Source: Daphnia pulex
Taxonomy: Eukaryota; Arthropoda; Branchiopoda; Diplostraca; Daphniidae
Assembly: GCF_021134715.1 (NCBI RefSeq)
Contig: NC_060019.1
Span: forward strand, 11,546,001 to 11,610,000
Direction of reading: 5' to 3'
DNA: 64,000 bases
Made by a program: the position numbers and the translations under genes. Under the pieces are notes generated by a model that was given only the letters and a program-made list of their open reading frames with translations, was not told the origin of the DNA and searched no databases. This document shows positions 49,558-62,606 of the stretch, one piece after another. How positions within the stretch are numbered: position 1 is the stretch's first letter; each line of letters begins with the position of its first letter.

Positions 49558-49873
49558 ATTGACGCGCAGCACACTAAGTGTCTATATCTATCAGTTGAGT
49601 TCCATCTCCAAAAAAAAAATCTCAAACGATGCGGCTGACCGATAATAGCATCAAAGCGCCGGGGCCGACATGCTGTTTGTTGGGGCCCATATAGTGCCCG
49701 TGGTGCATCAGTGTAATAACAACACACACACAGTCCGGCAGTAAAAAAAAAAACAAGAAGAAAAAAAAAGAAGTCGAAGGAATACAAAAATAATATACAT
49801 GCCGCCAATTGATTGGAGGCTTGTTATTAGAGTTTCATTTTCCCTTTCGATTGTCAGGCCCCAAAAGGTTTTC

Positions 49874-49884
49874 CCTTTGATCTT
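49874..49884 (+). promoter_or_regulatory. TCF/LEF-like site CCTTTGATCTT
   Basis: Full-length match to the extended TCF consensus. A second, shorter match on the minus strand (CATCAAAGC read on +) lies 220 bp to the left at 49649-49657. Confidence 0.35.
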
Positions 49885-50704
49885 GAATCGGCACGACACA
49901 CACACACGCTTGATGTATATAGTCGGCCGCCGCCCTTATATTGCGCGGCCGCTTACATGTATTATATTCCATTTTGAGCGCGCGTGTTTCGGCCCGCGCT
50001 CAACACGGACGTCAGCCAACCGACAGCAGGCCGATTCGATTTAGAGTCTATATTCTCCAAGATATTACGCGCACGATGAAGGGGACCGCGATACCTATAT
50101 ACGGTCAAAAGTCCCCCGGCTGATTGGTTTCCGTGTATAGAGAGACCTATAGCTATATATGTACTAGATAATGCGCGCGGCACAACATTACAGTCACCGT
50201 GTACATATGTCAGTCAATATATTTTCCCCATCATCTCTTGATATTCTTTTGTTTGCTCTCGAATTTCTCTCGTTGGCTGATGCGTATACATCACATTTTG
50301 TGTGCTGTTGATCTTTTATTACCATATGATTATATTGTTCTTTTTTCTTCTTCTTGGCTTTAACTATTCCTCCTGTCGGAACAATGGCGGCGAACGGTGC
50401 ACAGCACACTCACACAGAGAAATAAGTAAAGAGGCAGCAGCACACAGTTCTCTCTCGTCCATGGGCGCTGTGGCCACGAACCTGTAAAGTAGAATTGGTT
50501 TTTCTACTTACCTTCATCATCTTTATTCCTTTTTTATTTTATTTTTTTTTTTTTTGAGAAATCTTTTCTCCTCCACTCCGAAAGAAAAAAAAAAGAGAAA
50601 AAAAAGACCCTCCCCATCAGCGCACTATAATCGATCATTAAGGGCGGCATCTCTTTAATCAGTTCTTCATCATCCGGCAAGTCTCTCTCTTTCCTATTTC
50701 TTCT

Positions 50705-50728
50705 TCATCATCATCATCATCATCATCT
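50705..50728. repeat. ATC/TCA trinucleotide microsatellite
   Basis: About eight TCA units, followed by a TTC tract. Confidence 0.85.
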
Positions 50729-52453
50729 TTTTTTTCTTCTTCTTCTTCTTCTTTTTCTTCTGAACTGGTGGTTCCTCCCAATTGCCCAGTCCTCCCCTCC
50801 TTTCATTTCTCCATCCATTTCCTCCATCATGTTGCCTTTTTTTTTTCCTTTTCCTTTTTCTTCTTCTTCCCCTTTATCTGTCCACATTTTCTCTGCTCGC
50901 CGCAAAAGAAGCTCATCCGCAAATCCGTTTTTGTCCATCAGCAACCGTATCAGTATCTCCCATATAGGAAGGAAGCAGCCGGCAGCCCGGCACAGCACAG
51001 CACACAGCCCGTATATACGCTGGCCTATAAATCTAGATTGGCCAAACTTGTCGCCGGGCGATCAAGCGACCGCACTACGGCCCTTTGACATCGTGGGAAA
51101 AGCGACCTTTCATTAATTGATTTTTTTTTCCTTTTTTTTCTGTCCGGCCGTCTGTCACAAGAAAAAATAAGTGCACTCGATGGAAAATTAAAAAGTCCAA
51201 TAGGAATAGAAATGGAGCAGAGTTTAATTTTTTCTTTTCTTGTGATCCGTTTTTTCTGATCTTCGCCAAAGATGGCGAGATATGAATTAGTTGAAGGGGG
51301 TTTACTTGATTGCTGAAGAAAAGTAGAAAAGTAGCTAGAGAGAGAGAGTGAAATAATGTTTCTTCTCCGGGAGGAAGAATAATAATCAAAAGCTATACAG
51401 GTGGAAGGCGATAGATAGAGAGAGAGTTGGAAGAAGTAAGAGAGGGAGAACGCCAGGTCATTAGTAAGCTATGCGAGACTTCTGTGCATATATAATAAGA
51501 AAACAAAAAACAAAAAAACAAAAAACAAAAACAAAAAAGCCAAAAAAGATTGCCCGCCACGGCGGTGTATAAATGTACAAGTTCCGGGTTATTACCTTAT
51601 TCAGTTGTATTTGATTTCATCAAGGAGAGAAGGGGGCAGGAGCCCGAAAATTCCGCGCCAAAGTGTTGCCTTTGCCACTTTTGTTATTACGCTTCGCAAT
51701 GTAATAGCAGCAAAAAGGGCGGCGCGATGAGACCGCGCCAATGCAATTAGCACACTTTCAGTTGCATAACACTCGAAATGGAAAGTAGCAGTACCTATAT
51801 AGCCCGATTTCGTCTTGTGATTTTTTTAAATGACACCTTATTTCTTTTCTTTCTTTCATTCTTTCCTTGTAATATTAAATTATTCCTTCCATTTTTCAAT
51901 GATTTGTTCCGGATGGAGCGCCTCCGCAGCTTTATTCATTCACGGCCGCAATCGCAGAGCACAACAAAACGCGCATTTTATTATTTTTTACGATTGAAAG
52001 AAAAATAAAGTGAGCGTGCGTGTGTGTTGTCCTGTTTGGTTGTGTTAAATGTTCTGTTGTGGTATCCACAACCGAGTGATTTTGGGCCATATAAAAATCT
52101 TGCTGGGCCCATGTTTCTTTTGGGGGGGTTTTCTTTATATTTTTTAATATCGTATCGGATTGTATGGGTTTACCCCATATGATGCCGATTGCGTGACGTT
52201 GTTAGGCGCTTCTTTGGCGGCTGCATTATATGCGTACGCCGGCTATTATGTGTACACGGACCGGGGGAAACCAAAAAATAAAAGAAAAAAAAAATTAAAA
52301 GAAATAGAAAAATATGAAGTCGATAGGTGCGCACACAGCGCAAAGGCTCTATACCCACACCACCTGACGATGAAATCCGAAAGAAAAAAAAAATCAAATA
52401 AAAAATAAAAAGACAGGGAATGGGAGGGTGGAATTGAAGGAAAAATAGATGGA

Positions 52454-52469
52454 GGGGGGGGGGGGGGGG
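52454..52469. repeat. G16 homopolymer
   Basis: A run of 16 G residues on the + strand, able to form G-quadruplex-type structure and likely prone to length error in assembly. Confidence 0.85.
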
Positions 52470-52833
52470 TTAGGTATAGAGAGACCTCTGAACCCGCGCG
52501 CTGGTTGTTGTTGCTGCTGGCCTGGCCTGTGTGTAGTGGGTGGAGTTCCTTTTTTCCTTCTTCTTCTTCTTCATTTTTATTATATTTCTTCTTTTATTTT
52601 TTGGGTTCCCTCGCTCTCTCTCTCTCTACATCGATGCGCGCACACACAGGCCCTGTGTGTGTGTGTGGTTGTGTTGTTGCGGCTGCGAGATGTTGTAGCC
52701 CTCTCTTGGGTAGAGCCGGCGAAAAAATAAGAAAAAAAAGCCTGAGAGGCCGGGCCAGGCCAGCAGCCGAGTTGCTGGGAGAGCCGAGAGAGAGAAGGGG
52801 GAGTTAACTGAGTGTCAACCGAGCCGAGCGCGG

Positions 52834-53479
52834 TCAGTCTGCGCTGAGCAGCGCTCCTGTGCACACGCATCTGTTTTCCGTTGATCGACTCGCGAGAATT
52901 CGAATTTTTAATTTAGACCGCGCAGAAAATAGAAAACAACTGTAACCGTCCGTTCACTCGAAATTCGACCAACACAAACAAATGGACATCGACTACCACT
53001 GCGATTAGTTTTGTTGTTGTTGTTGTTTGTTCTTTTTGGAATTGGCCCATTTTTTGACATTTGACATTTCGTTTCGGCGCCATCTGGAAGTTGCTCCTCG
53101 GTTTATCGGTTTCGGTTCTTTTTTTTTTGTTTTGTTTGAAATTTTGGTAACGAAAATTCTGTCGTGAGCCAACAGCAACATCACCACCACCACCTTCAAC
53201 GAGCGTCACGAAAATGTGTTCTTGAGAGATTTCCATCTTCGTTCGTTCGTCCGCCGTCAAATAAAGAAAACGAAAATTGTTGGCTGGAAAAGCCGAATCG
53301 ACACAGCAAGCGACGTTTTCAGTTCTTTGGTTGAGAAATTGCATATTTTGGTTTGTCTTTTGCCGTTGTGTGTACGTGCTATTCACTCACGCGCCTTGTG
53401 CACGCATCATCATCGCCCGTATCTTCTCCTGGACATCCACGGCGACATTCTCCGGAAAAATCAACAACCGACCGACAAG
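52834..53479 (+). promoter_or_regulatory. Candidate transcription start and non-coding leader exon
   Basis: A TCAGT initiator-like word lies at 52834-52838 in a GC-rich setting. The region downstream is less repetitive than its surroundings and ends in a strong donor, acaag followed by gtaagaa at 53480. This could be a 5' UTR exon of a + strand gene, with Notum the nearest candidate 10 kb downstream. No coding frame with a recognisable product starts in it. The call is inference from sequence texture and one splice donor. Confidence 0.25.
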
Positions 53480-56400
53480 GTAAGAACCAGTGTCCCCTAT
53501 CATATCCAACTACTTGTATTTTTTGATTCTTTGTCTTTGGAGTCGTCGGTTCGATCTATTCCGTCCAAAGAACAAAAAAAGAACAAAAAAAAACAAAAAA
53601 ATAAAAACTTGAAAACATCGAAATCGCAAAGTGATTCGTGCCGATCATGTCGATCGCTCATTTTGCTTCTCCGATCAGATTATTTATGTTATGTATACGT
53701 CTCCCGCCTAGAGAGAGAGAGACTCTATCTGTTTGCGCGTGTCAAAACGGGCCATAATCGATTCCTATTTCATATTGAATAAGACAAAAAAGTTCAGCTC
53801 TTTGACGTCGGCTCACGGAATATCGATCCGACCTTTGTCGACTCCGCTTTTTGTTTTTAGTCAGAAAAATAATAATGATAACTTTAGTTTATTTCCCCGG
53901 GAGTTTGAATTGGAATGTGTTTCGCTCGGCTGAACAAATTCAATTACACCCGCGCCGATGGCCAAAAGTCAAACAAAACAAATCGGCCAAAGTCTGTGCT
54001 GCGGGATTGTCTATAAATACTCGAACGCTCACTGCGTATGTGTCTACACCGAAAACCCACCCGAAAAAATAAAAAAATCGAAATAGCTCCAACGATTTTT
54101 TCTTTCTTTCTTTTTTCTAAAATTATTAAGAGACTGCACACACACACAGCACGCACCTGAGCATGTGTGTCGATCGTTTGGGTGCCCAGCGCAGCAGCAC
54201 CAGCACGGGGCTCAATGGGAAATAGAAAATTCAAGGTTCCTTATATTCTTTAAAAAAAAAGAAAGAAATAGAGAGGGGCTAGTGTGTGCCATAGCCAAAA
54301 TTCGTTGGGTATAGGAGGAGGGCATTTGTTCAGAAAAATCGGATGTTGCTTTGGCGGCGTCGCGTCCCATTGGGAAAAACACAAAAAAAACGGCGGCGGC
54401 GGAGGTAGCAGCAGCAGCAGCAGTGGTTTTCTCTGTGTGTGTGTGTGTGTGTAAGCCCTCCATTGTGTGAGAGTGTGTGCGCCGCGGTGATTAACTCCTC
54501 GGTTTAACGACGCAATTTGCCAGGTGCTCCATGCGCCTCTCTCTCTGTTCGTCCTTATAGTGTATAGATCCCAGCAACTCTCTAGTCTTAACACTCTCAG
54601 CGGCGCAGCAGGTAAATGAGGTGGAGGGGGATGACGGAAAAAAAGGAATTGGACAAGGGGGAATATGGCTCAACGCCCGGGTTCAAAACCCCCCCCCCAA
54701 AAAAAATAAAAAAGAAAAAGAAAAAAACTTGGATGAAAAAAAAGGGGGGAAAATAAAAATTTCAAAAAAGAAAAAGAAGAAGAAAAAAACGGGGTTCCAT
54801 ATCCTTACACTACCGCGCGTTGACTTTTTTTTCTTGTTTTTCTGGACTTGTATGTACACAACCGCCGCTATCGCTCAGAGTTTTGCCGCTTAAAAATGTA
54901 TTTTTCTTTTTTTTTGAGACTAGACCATGTGTGCACATATCGCAGTGCTTTTCTTTATATTCATTTCTTTTGGTCCCCCCTATGGGCTGTATAATAAGTT
55001 ACTCAACGCAAGGGCTTGTGCTCATCCATTTGGGGATTGACCAAGACAAAAAACGTTTGACGGTCCCACCTTTTGGCCATTTTTTGGGCTCGTATTTATG
55101 ACACGACTGTTGAATCGCGCACGTATAAAAATGACAGCGCGCCAAGGGGTAGCGAAAAAAGAAAAAAGGCAGGGACGGGCGTCGCGACTCGACGCCGACC
55201 AATTGAAAGAAAATTGCAGCCAACAGCAGCGGCGGCTGGCGCGTCCCGGACGTGTCAATGAACGAAGTAACCGCAGCAGAAGTTTGAGCTTTTCTCTTTT
55301 TTCTTCTTCTTTTTCCAACTCTTTTTTCTTTCTCTGTTGGTTTTTTTTTTTTTTTACTTGGGTCTTCTCTCATATTTAAACCCGTCGAGTTTCCTTTTGT
55401 CGGCGGTGTCGAGGGGCGGCTCGCAACACAAACGACGAACGGCATCGTCGGGCGGACGGACGGGTGATGTGGTGTCGTCGTCGGCGGCGGCGGTGTCGGC
55501 GGCGCGGCGGAGTTGATTTACGACCGGGTAATGGATTGTCTTTTGCGGTTGTTGTATATATATGTGTGTGTGTGTAGCGGCGGCGACGGCGGCGGCGGCC
55601 GGGTGTATAATAGTGGGCTCGGTGATTCGTTTGGTGGTTGGCGGCGTCGGCGTAAGAACCCGGGGCCGCGTAAGGGGGGGCGTGGGTTACGTCGGCATCG
55701 CATCGTCAACTCTCGCACAGTCGTCGGTCGGCGTCGTTATGAGTCGGTTACTCGCTCATTTATTTCCCACCCTACTTCCTGGTCGTTTCCCAAGCGGAGA
55801 AACGACAAAAGAGAAAAACAAAAAAAAACAAGGAGACTCTCTCATTCATTCCCGACCCATAAAAGAAAATAAAAGGGGGGCCCATTTCTTTTTTCAAAAA
55901 AAGGAAAGAAAGAAAGAAAAAAAAAACCATTATGACATCGCACTTACGCTGCCGTAACGCCGGTCCAGCAGCAGCTCTCCTTCTTCTTCTTTCGCTCTTT
56001 TTTACTTATTCCTCCACTTGGTCTTCTCCTTCTTTTCGGTATACCAATATCTTTTTTTTTTCTGACCGTGTGTCTGTGAGGACATTGTGCGCATTTTTAT
56101 GGCGCCTAGTTTTCATTTTTTTTTCTTTTCCTTTTGTATATATGTGACCGTATAGACGAGCGGACAACACAATGTCGCTCTTTAAAAAAGATTCCCAAAT
56201 CTATATACTCTCCTCGCGGACAAAGTTGCGCACCGCCAACAACATTTTATTGCATAACAGGGCAGCAGCCAACACACAAAAAAAAGGGAGAGAAGACAAA
56301 AAAAAAATACTAAATTTTTTTGTTTTTTAAAAGATCCGAGTTGCCGATTGGGAGTCAAGTTTTTTTTTTTTTCTTTTGAGCTATTACTTTTTTTTTGTGT

Positions 56401-57669
56401 TGTTGTCCGTTCCATTTCGTTTTTTTGTTTTTTAAGAAAAAAGAAAATAAAGGGTTGTGTGCGTTTTTCATCGGCGCAACATGGGGTGTCGTAAAACCTG
56501 TAGGCCTCCTCCTACCTTCTCTTGGCAAACCTCCCCCCGTTCTTTTTTTGGGTGTAGGTAAAAAGAGGGATGGCTGGTTGGACGAACGAGCGGCCGGGAC
56601 TGTTATATAGCGTATATAGTATAGAGGCAACCAACAGCATACGGTGCATAAATGCATCTATGTGTGTATCTATATATACATGCGTTTTTCTACACAGCCA
56701 AAGAGGTCGTGTCGGTGTCGTGTCGGCATCATTCACTAAAAGCATTCAACAAAAAGAAGAAGAAAAGAAGAAAGAAGTAGAGTGATGAAATAAAGGAGAA
56801 AGAATAAAAAAAGAAAGAGAGAGAGAAGACTGAAGACCGGTATATATGGACGTGGATACTTAATCTCTCCGACAGTTGCCCGGCAACCGACAGGTAAAAC
56901 GAGGGAGAGCAGAAAAGAGGAGGACAGCCACACAAAACACAATATGAAAGCCAAAACCCAAGAAGAAGAAACCCTCTCTTAAAAAAATAAATAACACGGG
57001 AATAACAAAAGGAACCAGAAAAGAAAAGAAAAAGATGATCAGCGGCGGGTCCCGGCAGCAGCAGCCGCGCCATCACTCTTGGTGTATATATGATGGTCCA
57101 GAGAGAAAGAGACCGTTGGGTGGGGGATAGCACATTCAGTCCATCCAGCACTTATATAATATAAGAAGGGCGACCGCATCAGAGTTCTTTGATTGCTTGT
57201 CGTCGCTCTTTTTTCATTTGAAAAGGTCCCGCGGGAAAACTGACGACGTCCGCACATTTCCAGTTGAAAAAAAAAATGAAATCAAACTAAAGGCCAGCCA
57301 AGCAGAAAGAAATAACGGACGTAGACAGTTGTGCTGCGCATAGTGTATATTAGGCATAACCCAAAAGGAAAAGGGGGAAGAAAGAAAAAGAAAACCGAAA
57401 GAAAAAAACAAGAAAACGAGTTGACTTGGCTAATTTCGCTGTTGGACTTGGTGCTGGTATCGGAGAGTCCTTGCTGGTAGCTGTAGAGAGTCGCGCTATA
57501 CACACCCATTCAGCACACCATCAAAGGCCCAGACGCCGCTCTATTATTATCAAAAGAAATAGACACACACACAAAAATCAGAAAGACGAAGAAGGAAAGG
57601 AAACAAGAAAATAAAGAGAGAGAGACTGTGTTGTGTGAGAGAGGGCCATTCTTTTCTTCCACCTCCTCT

Positions 57670-57712
57670 TTCTTCTTCTTCTTCTTCTTCTTCTTCTTCT
57701 TCTTCTTCTTCT
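57670..57712. repeat. TTC trinucleotide microsatellite
   Basis: About 14 TTC units in a row, forming a polypyrimidine tract. Confidence 0.9.
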
Positions 57713-57852
57713 ATACGTAACTCGAATTAAAGACTGTGCTCACACAACAAGGCTGCTAGACGCAGTTGTTTTTTGGGGGGCGATTTTTCTTTTTTTTTCA
57801 TCATAAAAACAAAACAAGGAAAAGAAAAATGAAAATACGCCAGCCCTGGCAA

Positions 57853-57880
57853 GTTGTTGTTGTTGTTGTTGTTGTTGTTT
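57853..57880. repeat. GTT trinucleotide microsatellite
   Basis: About nine GTT units in non-coding sequence. Confidence 0.9.
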
Positions 57881-59191
57881 TTGATAGAGAGGCTATAACA
57901 CAGCAATGACTCGCGCGCGGTCCGTCCAAAGTTCCTCTCGGGGCGTTTTGCATACATTTCAGTGTGTGTGTGTGTCTATTTTTTTTCTGATTTCTCGTTT
58001 GCCTTTCGTGTTTATAATTGAGGTGCTTGTGTGTGTAGGATGAGCGGTCGTCGTGCGGCGCACGCGCCCTTGCCAAAACTCTTGAGACTTTGAAGCCGCC
58101 AATCGCTTGATAGAGTCGCACCGTTTGCCGCTGTGGCTACAGTTGTCTACAAGTTGAAATGCGTTTAGATGAGAGAGCCGTAGGGAAATTGTTGAGAACC
58201 CCAAAAAATCATTCATATCTGAGATGATCTCTGCTGGTCGGAACCAAACGGTCGGCAGATTGAAAAGACGCGCGCGCGGCTGCGGCGGTGGCGGCATCGG
58301 TCCGGCGGCGGCGGCGGCTGCGTACGGCCAAGACAAACAAGCAAACAGCGTCAAAGTCTTGTGGCAGCAGCAGCGAGTTGATTGATATTTTCTCGACTTG
58401 CGAGCACACGATGGACTTGCTACGATAGAGAGAGCCCAGCCGCGACGACCTTGTCGGCTTCTTCTTCTTCCTCGCCATCAATTGATCAACTCCGCCATCG
58501 TCCGCCATAGCCGCTAGCTGCGTGCGTACGGCACAACAACGCGCGGAGGAGACGAAATAAATAATAAATAAAAAGGGCCCATCATCCATCCGACAGGAGC
58601 AACGTGATTGAAATTGAATCGTTCCACTTCATATACGTAACATACCGCAAGAGGAAAAAAAGGACCGACTGCTGGGGGAAATTCGGTTTCAACTCTCCGA
58701 ATTTCCCAGCAGGTTCAAAGTCGATGATGTATGCCGTCCAGCAGCGTCTACACACACACACACATATATAACATATATAACATATTATATAAAATACGGA
58801 CTGGAAGGAAAAACGGAGCTCCGCAGGAAGCGATTCGTCTAAACTCGGCGATGAAAAAAGAAGAAGAAGGGAGACAACAACAAGAAGAAAAAGAGGAAAG
58901 CCGAGTAGGATGAGAAGAAGAAGAAGATGATGATGAAGAGGGGGAAAAAATGAAAATAAAAAGGAAGAAGAAGAATATAAAGAAAGAAAACTGGGGAAGA
59001 AAAAGAAAAAAAGAAGAGGGGCTTATGAAACAGAAGAGGCGCTGATGATGAAAAGGTTCCGTTCCAGGTCGACGATCAAAGCGATTCACCGACACAGCAA
59101 TTTGTCCGTTGCGTGTCGGAGGCACCCAAGAAAAAGAAAGAGAGAGAAAAATAAGAAAAGAAAAGAAAAGAAAAAAATCATAATAAAAATT

Positions 59192-59215
59192 GAAGAAGAA
59201 GAAGAAGAAGAAGAA
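59192..59215. repeat. AAG trinucleotide microsatellite
   Basis: About eight GAA/AAG units inside a longer purine-rich stretch (58850-59220). Confidence 0.85.
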
Positions 59216-59823
59216 AAAAGAATCATCATGCAACTCTCGAGAGCTCACAGAGCGAAAGCCAGAAGCCAAAGAGGGGCCAGCAGCGCCAAGCAGTTGGAGA
59301 AGAAAAAAAGACAAGCGGCGCATCTGCTCTGCGGTCGACCTCTTCTCTTCAATGTGTGTGTCTGTCTCTTGTTAGACTCTACAAGCCGAAGGGAAAAGAG
59401 GCAAAGTGTGTGTGTGTGTATAGACGAAAGAAGAAGAGAGAAAAGACCGAAAGAGAGAGAGAGAGAGAGATACATCATCCGCTCGTCTAGTCAAGTGAAT
59501 AAGGGACACAATCGTTTTTTTTATTTTTCTTCTTCTTCTTCTTCCTCGGCAGGATTTCTAATTCAATTCATTCCCAAACGGAACTTGACTTTTCTCTCCC
59601 GGCGCTGACTGACGTTGGATTTTTTATTTTTTTATTATGATTATTTTCGTTATCTATTTACTTTCTTTTCTTTTTTTCATTTGGGTTTGTTGCGGGTTCC
59701 TCTCTACGTATGTATACGATATAACTTCGAGGTTGTTGAATGAATCATCCTTAATTCGATGATGAATGGCTCGGGCCTTTCTTTTCTTTCTTGCCTTCAT
59801 TCCTTTATCCTCTTCTTCTTTTC

Positions 59824-59852
59824 CTTCTTCTTCTTCTTCTTCTTCTTCTTTT
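59824..59852. repeat. TTC trinucleotide microsatellite
   Basis: About nine TTC units within a pyrimidine-rich stretch. Confidence 0.85.
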
Positions 59853-60111
59853 TCTACATGTGTTTGTCTGTTCCATTCTTTCGTGTTCCTTCGGGGCGGA
59901 TTGGCCGAATCGAATGTACCGGGACTCTCTTCTCATCTCTCTGCCCTGTGTTGTGGCCGCTGCTGCTGGTTCGACTCAGCGGAGCGAGCCAGCCAGCCAA
60001 GGCAGCGCAGCGCAGCACAAAGCAACAGAGTTGCAATTGCCAAGTGATATGCAAATGAAGCGGCAAAGCTGAAAGGCCTCGACTCCGACCGCCGCTGCCG
60101 CCACACCACGA

Positions 60112-60136
60112 CCGCCGCCGCCGCCGCCGCCGCCGC
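60112..60136. repeat. CCG trinucleotide microsatellite
   Basis: About eight CCG units, about 25 bp upstream of a TATA-like box at 60162. Confidence 0.85.
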
Positions 60137-60161
60137 TCCAACTTTATCCCGTCCGATCGCG

Positions 60162-60192
60162 TATATATAGGGAAGGTGGCACACGCATCACT
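60162..60192 (+). promoter_or_regulatory. Candidate TATA box and initiator
   Basis: tatatata begins at 60162 and is followed 28 bases later by an initiator-like tcactt with its A at 60190. A CpG-rich block lies immediately upstream. It is the best-spaced core-promoter pair upstream of Notum, but tatata words are common throughout this region. Confidence 0.25.
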
Positions 60193-61682
60193 TATCCACA
60201 TCCCCAACATTTCTCTTTTCTTCTTCTTCTTATTATTATTTTTATTCTTTTTTGTTTTGTTTTTTTTACTCTCTCATTCCTTTCTTCCCTTTTTTTTCTT
60301 TTGTCTTTTTATATTCTTGTCAAAACTCGGAGCAGAGCAAAAACAATGCGAGACAAGAAGAAGAAGAAACATCAACAAGCATATAGGAAAGAATTACTGA
60401 CCGTACGAACCCGGATCCCATTTTTGTCTCTTTTAAATCGGCGCCATTTTTCGTTCCTCCGCCCGCTAGTGTTCCAGTTATTTCGATTATTCGTCCGCCC
60501 ACCGCCCAATTCCGTGTTGACAATATTGACTTTTTTGTTTTTTATTTTTCTTATATATGGTCAGACCATCAGAACCCCCCCAAAAAGTGGGGAAGATGTG
60601 TCTAACAAACAAGCAGCAAAAGAAAAACAAGAACAACAAAAAAAAATTACATAACCAGTTAGTTTGTCATTTGTGCGTGCTGGATATGCTGTAAACTCTA
60701 TGCACAGTCAGTCAGAGGGAAACGAATTGACAAGCTCTTTGATGATTTACCGAATGCGATAACAACATAACGCGGTCATTATATTTTGAGTGAAAAGAAA
60801 CATTTGTTTTTAGCTCACTTTTAACGCGTGCAAACATCGAATAGACAAAAAATTCGAAAATAAATCACCGGAACAAACAAGTTTTTATTTTCATTTTTTG
60901 TTGTCTTTTTAAATTCTTTACCGGTTCATAATCGTTCCTCGCGACCTTTACGCAATATCCACCTTCAGTCTGAGGTTCCTTCAACTGACACGTCCTGTGA
61001 TAATGAAAATGAGTCTAATCAAGATTTAAAACAACAAAAAATCACGAACTGTCTGTCCAATTCTTCATGGCATTTGTGTCCGTCAAGTGACAGTTTTGAA
61101 CTCACGAAAGGTATACACCCCAAACCGAGCCAAACGAGCTGGCGTGTCCTTGCCTCCTCATTTATATTGGAGAGTTGTTGATTTACGGTGATTGCAAGCC
61201 ATTAAAACTCGGTTGACGGCGACATACGGTAGCCGTCGTCCTCCCAACCCTAATCGTAAGGCGCTCCTTTCATTAACAACCAAAAAAGGGAACATGGACG
61301 ACATGTGTGTATTTGTCGAAGAACACTTCCTTTTCCTCCACGTCCTCTATTTTGTGTGTGTGTGTGTGTGTTTCTCCTGACAAGTCGGCCATATATTAAA
61401 AGACCCTATAGTATAATAGGAGCCATAGGCTGCACCACCACCACAGGGAGAGAGTCAATATACCGTATAAAATATGAGTTCCTCTTTCTTTTCCCAACTT
61501 TCCCCAATTGCTTTCTCCCCACTGACAGCAGCAGCGACGACCTTTATGTACTGAACTTGCTCCCCCCCCCCTCTTGGCTAGTCCTTCCCGAATCAATTAA
61601 GTTAATTACAAGTTCCAGTGGAGATAGATAGATACATATAAATGGGATAGCCAGCGACGCGCAGTTATATATACAACCACCA

Positions 61683-61699
61683 ACACACACACACACACA
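61683..61699. repeat. CA microsatellite
   Basis: About eight CA dinucleotides. Confidence 0.85.
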
Positions 61700-61802
61700 T
61701 ACTGTTATACGACTACCTATGGACGTTGTTAAGCTACCGGTCTTGACCGCTTCTTCTTCACCATTTGTCCCCCCACCAGCACCACCATACATTCTCTATG
61801 AA

Positions 61803-61818
61803 CCCCCCCCCCCCCCCC
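61803..61818. repeat. C16 homopolymer
   Basis: A run of 16 C residues, mirroring the G16 run at 52454 in base composition and likely unstable. Confidence 0.85.
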
Positions 61819-62595
61819 TCCCCATCAACTCTTGTTTTATTCCTTGTGTTTTCTTGTTCGTTTTCCTGGTCTAACAAGCAGCCGAGCGTGGCTAATTCCG
61901 CTGGCTCCCCTTCCATCGGTCGTCTTACCGCGTTGTCCACAGCGCTCATCATTTCATCCGAGCTGTTTGCCCTTTTTATTTTCTTCTTCTTCTTCTTCTT
62001 TTCGGTTCTTTTTTGTTCCAGTGGGAAATAACGTATTACATGTAGACGACGACGATGATGCTTGTGCTGCTGCTTGTGAACCGGATCGAGCGGATGCACC
62101 TCTCGTGGAGACGAGTGTCGTGTCCCTTCATCATTGCGCTGCAACAGCAGCAGCAACAGCAGCTCGGGTCCAGCTGGGCGCACCCGCCACGTCACGGTGC
62201 GCAGTCAGCGGATTAATTAGTTTAATCCGACACGACGGCCGCCGACTGTAATAATAAAACGACACACAGCACACAGCACACACGAACAACAAAAAAAGCC
62301 GGACAAAATATGCATACATATGTATATACACACGCAGCCATGGGGAGCTGGAAGGGAAATAAATGAAATCCAGAAAGAAGAAAAGAGAAAAAGAAATCAG
62401 ATAGAGAGAGAGAGAGAGAGAAGCCTTTGAATGGCGCCGCTCGGCTTTCATCTCTCTCGTCGTCTCTATATTATTCCTTGATGCCTTTCAGCTGATTCTT
62501 CCAACATGTTCCCCCAGCAAGTCAGCCCGTCCGAGCTCTCTTAATGGCCGCATAGCACACATTTGCCACGCCAGCAGCAGCAGCTTGCGCGCTCG

Positions 62596-62606
62596 CCTTT
62601 GATCTT
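62596..62606 (+). promoter_or_regulatory. TCF/LEF-like site CCTTTGATCTT
   Basis: Full match to the extended TCF consensus only about 950 bp upstream of the Notum start codon, the closest of the TCF-like sites. Confidence 0.4.

Larger units (their letters stand above)
39502..52833. other. Non-coding stretch, central desert
   Basis: No exon of a recognisable protein is present in 13 kb. The stretch is full of microsatellites and homopolymers, with abundant ctatata and tatatag words. The long minus-strand frame at 47407-48405 (332 codons) is low in complexity and was judged spurious. One less repetitive frame, 42564-42887 (+), is noted as a finding. Three TCF-like motifs lie at 48777, 49649 and 49874. 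Confidence 0.5.

Noticed and set aside
57660-57715. Trinucleotide tracts as coding homopolymer exons
   Set aside because: The TTC, GTT, CCG and AAG tracts lie in non-coding sequence with stops close by in all frames; they are microsatellites.
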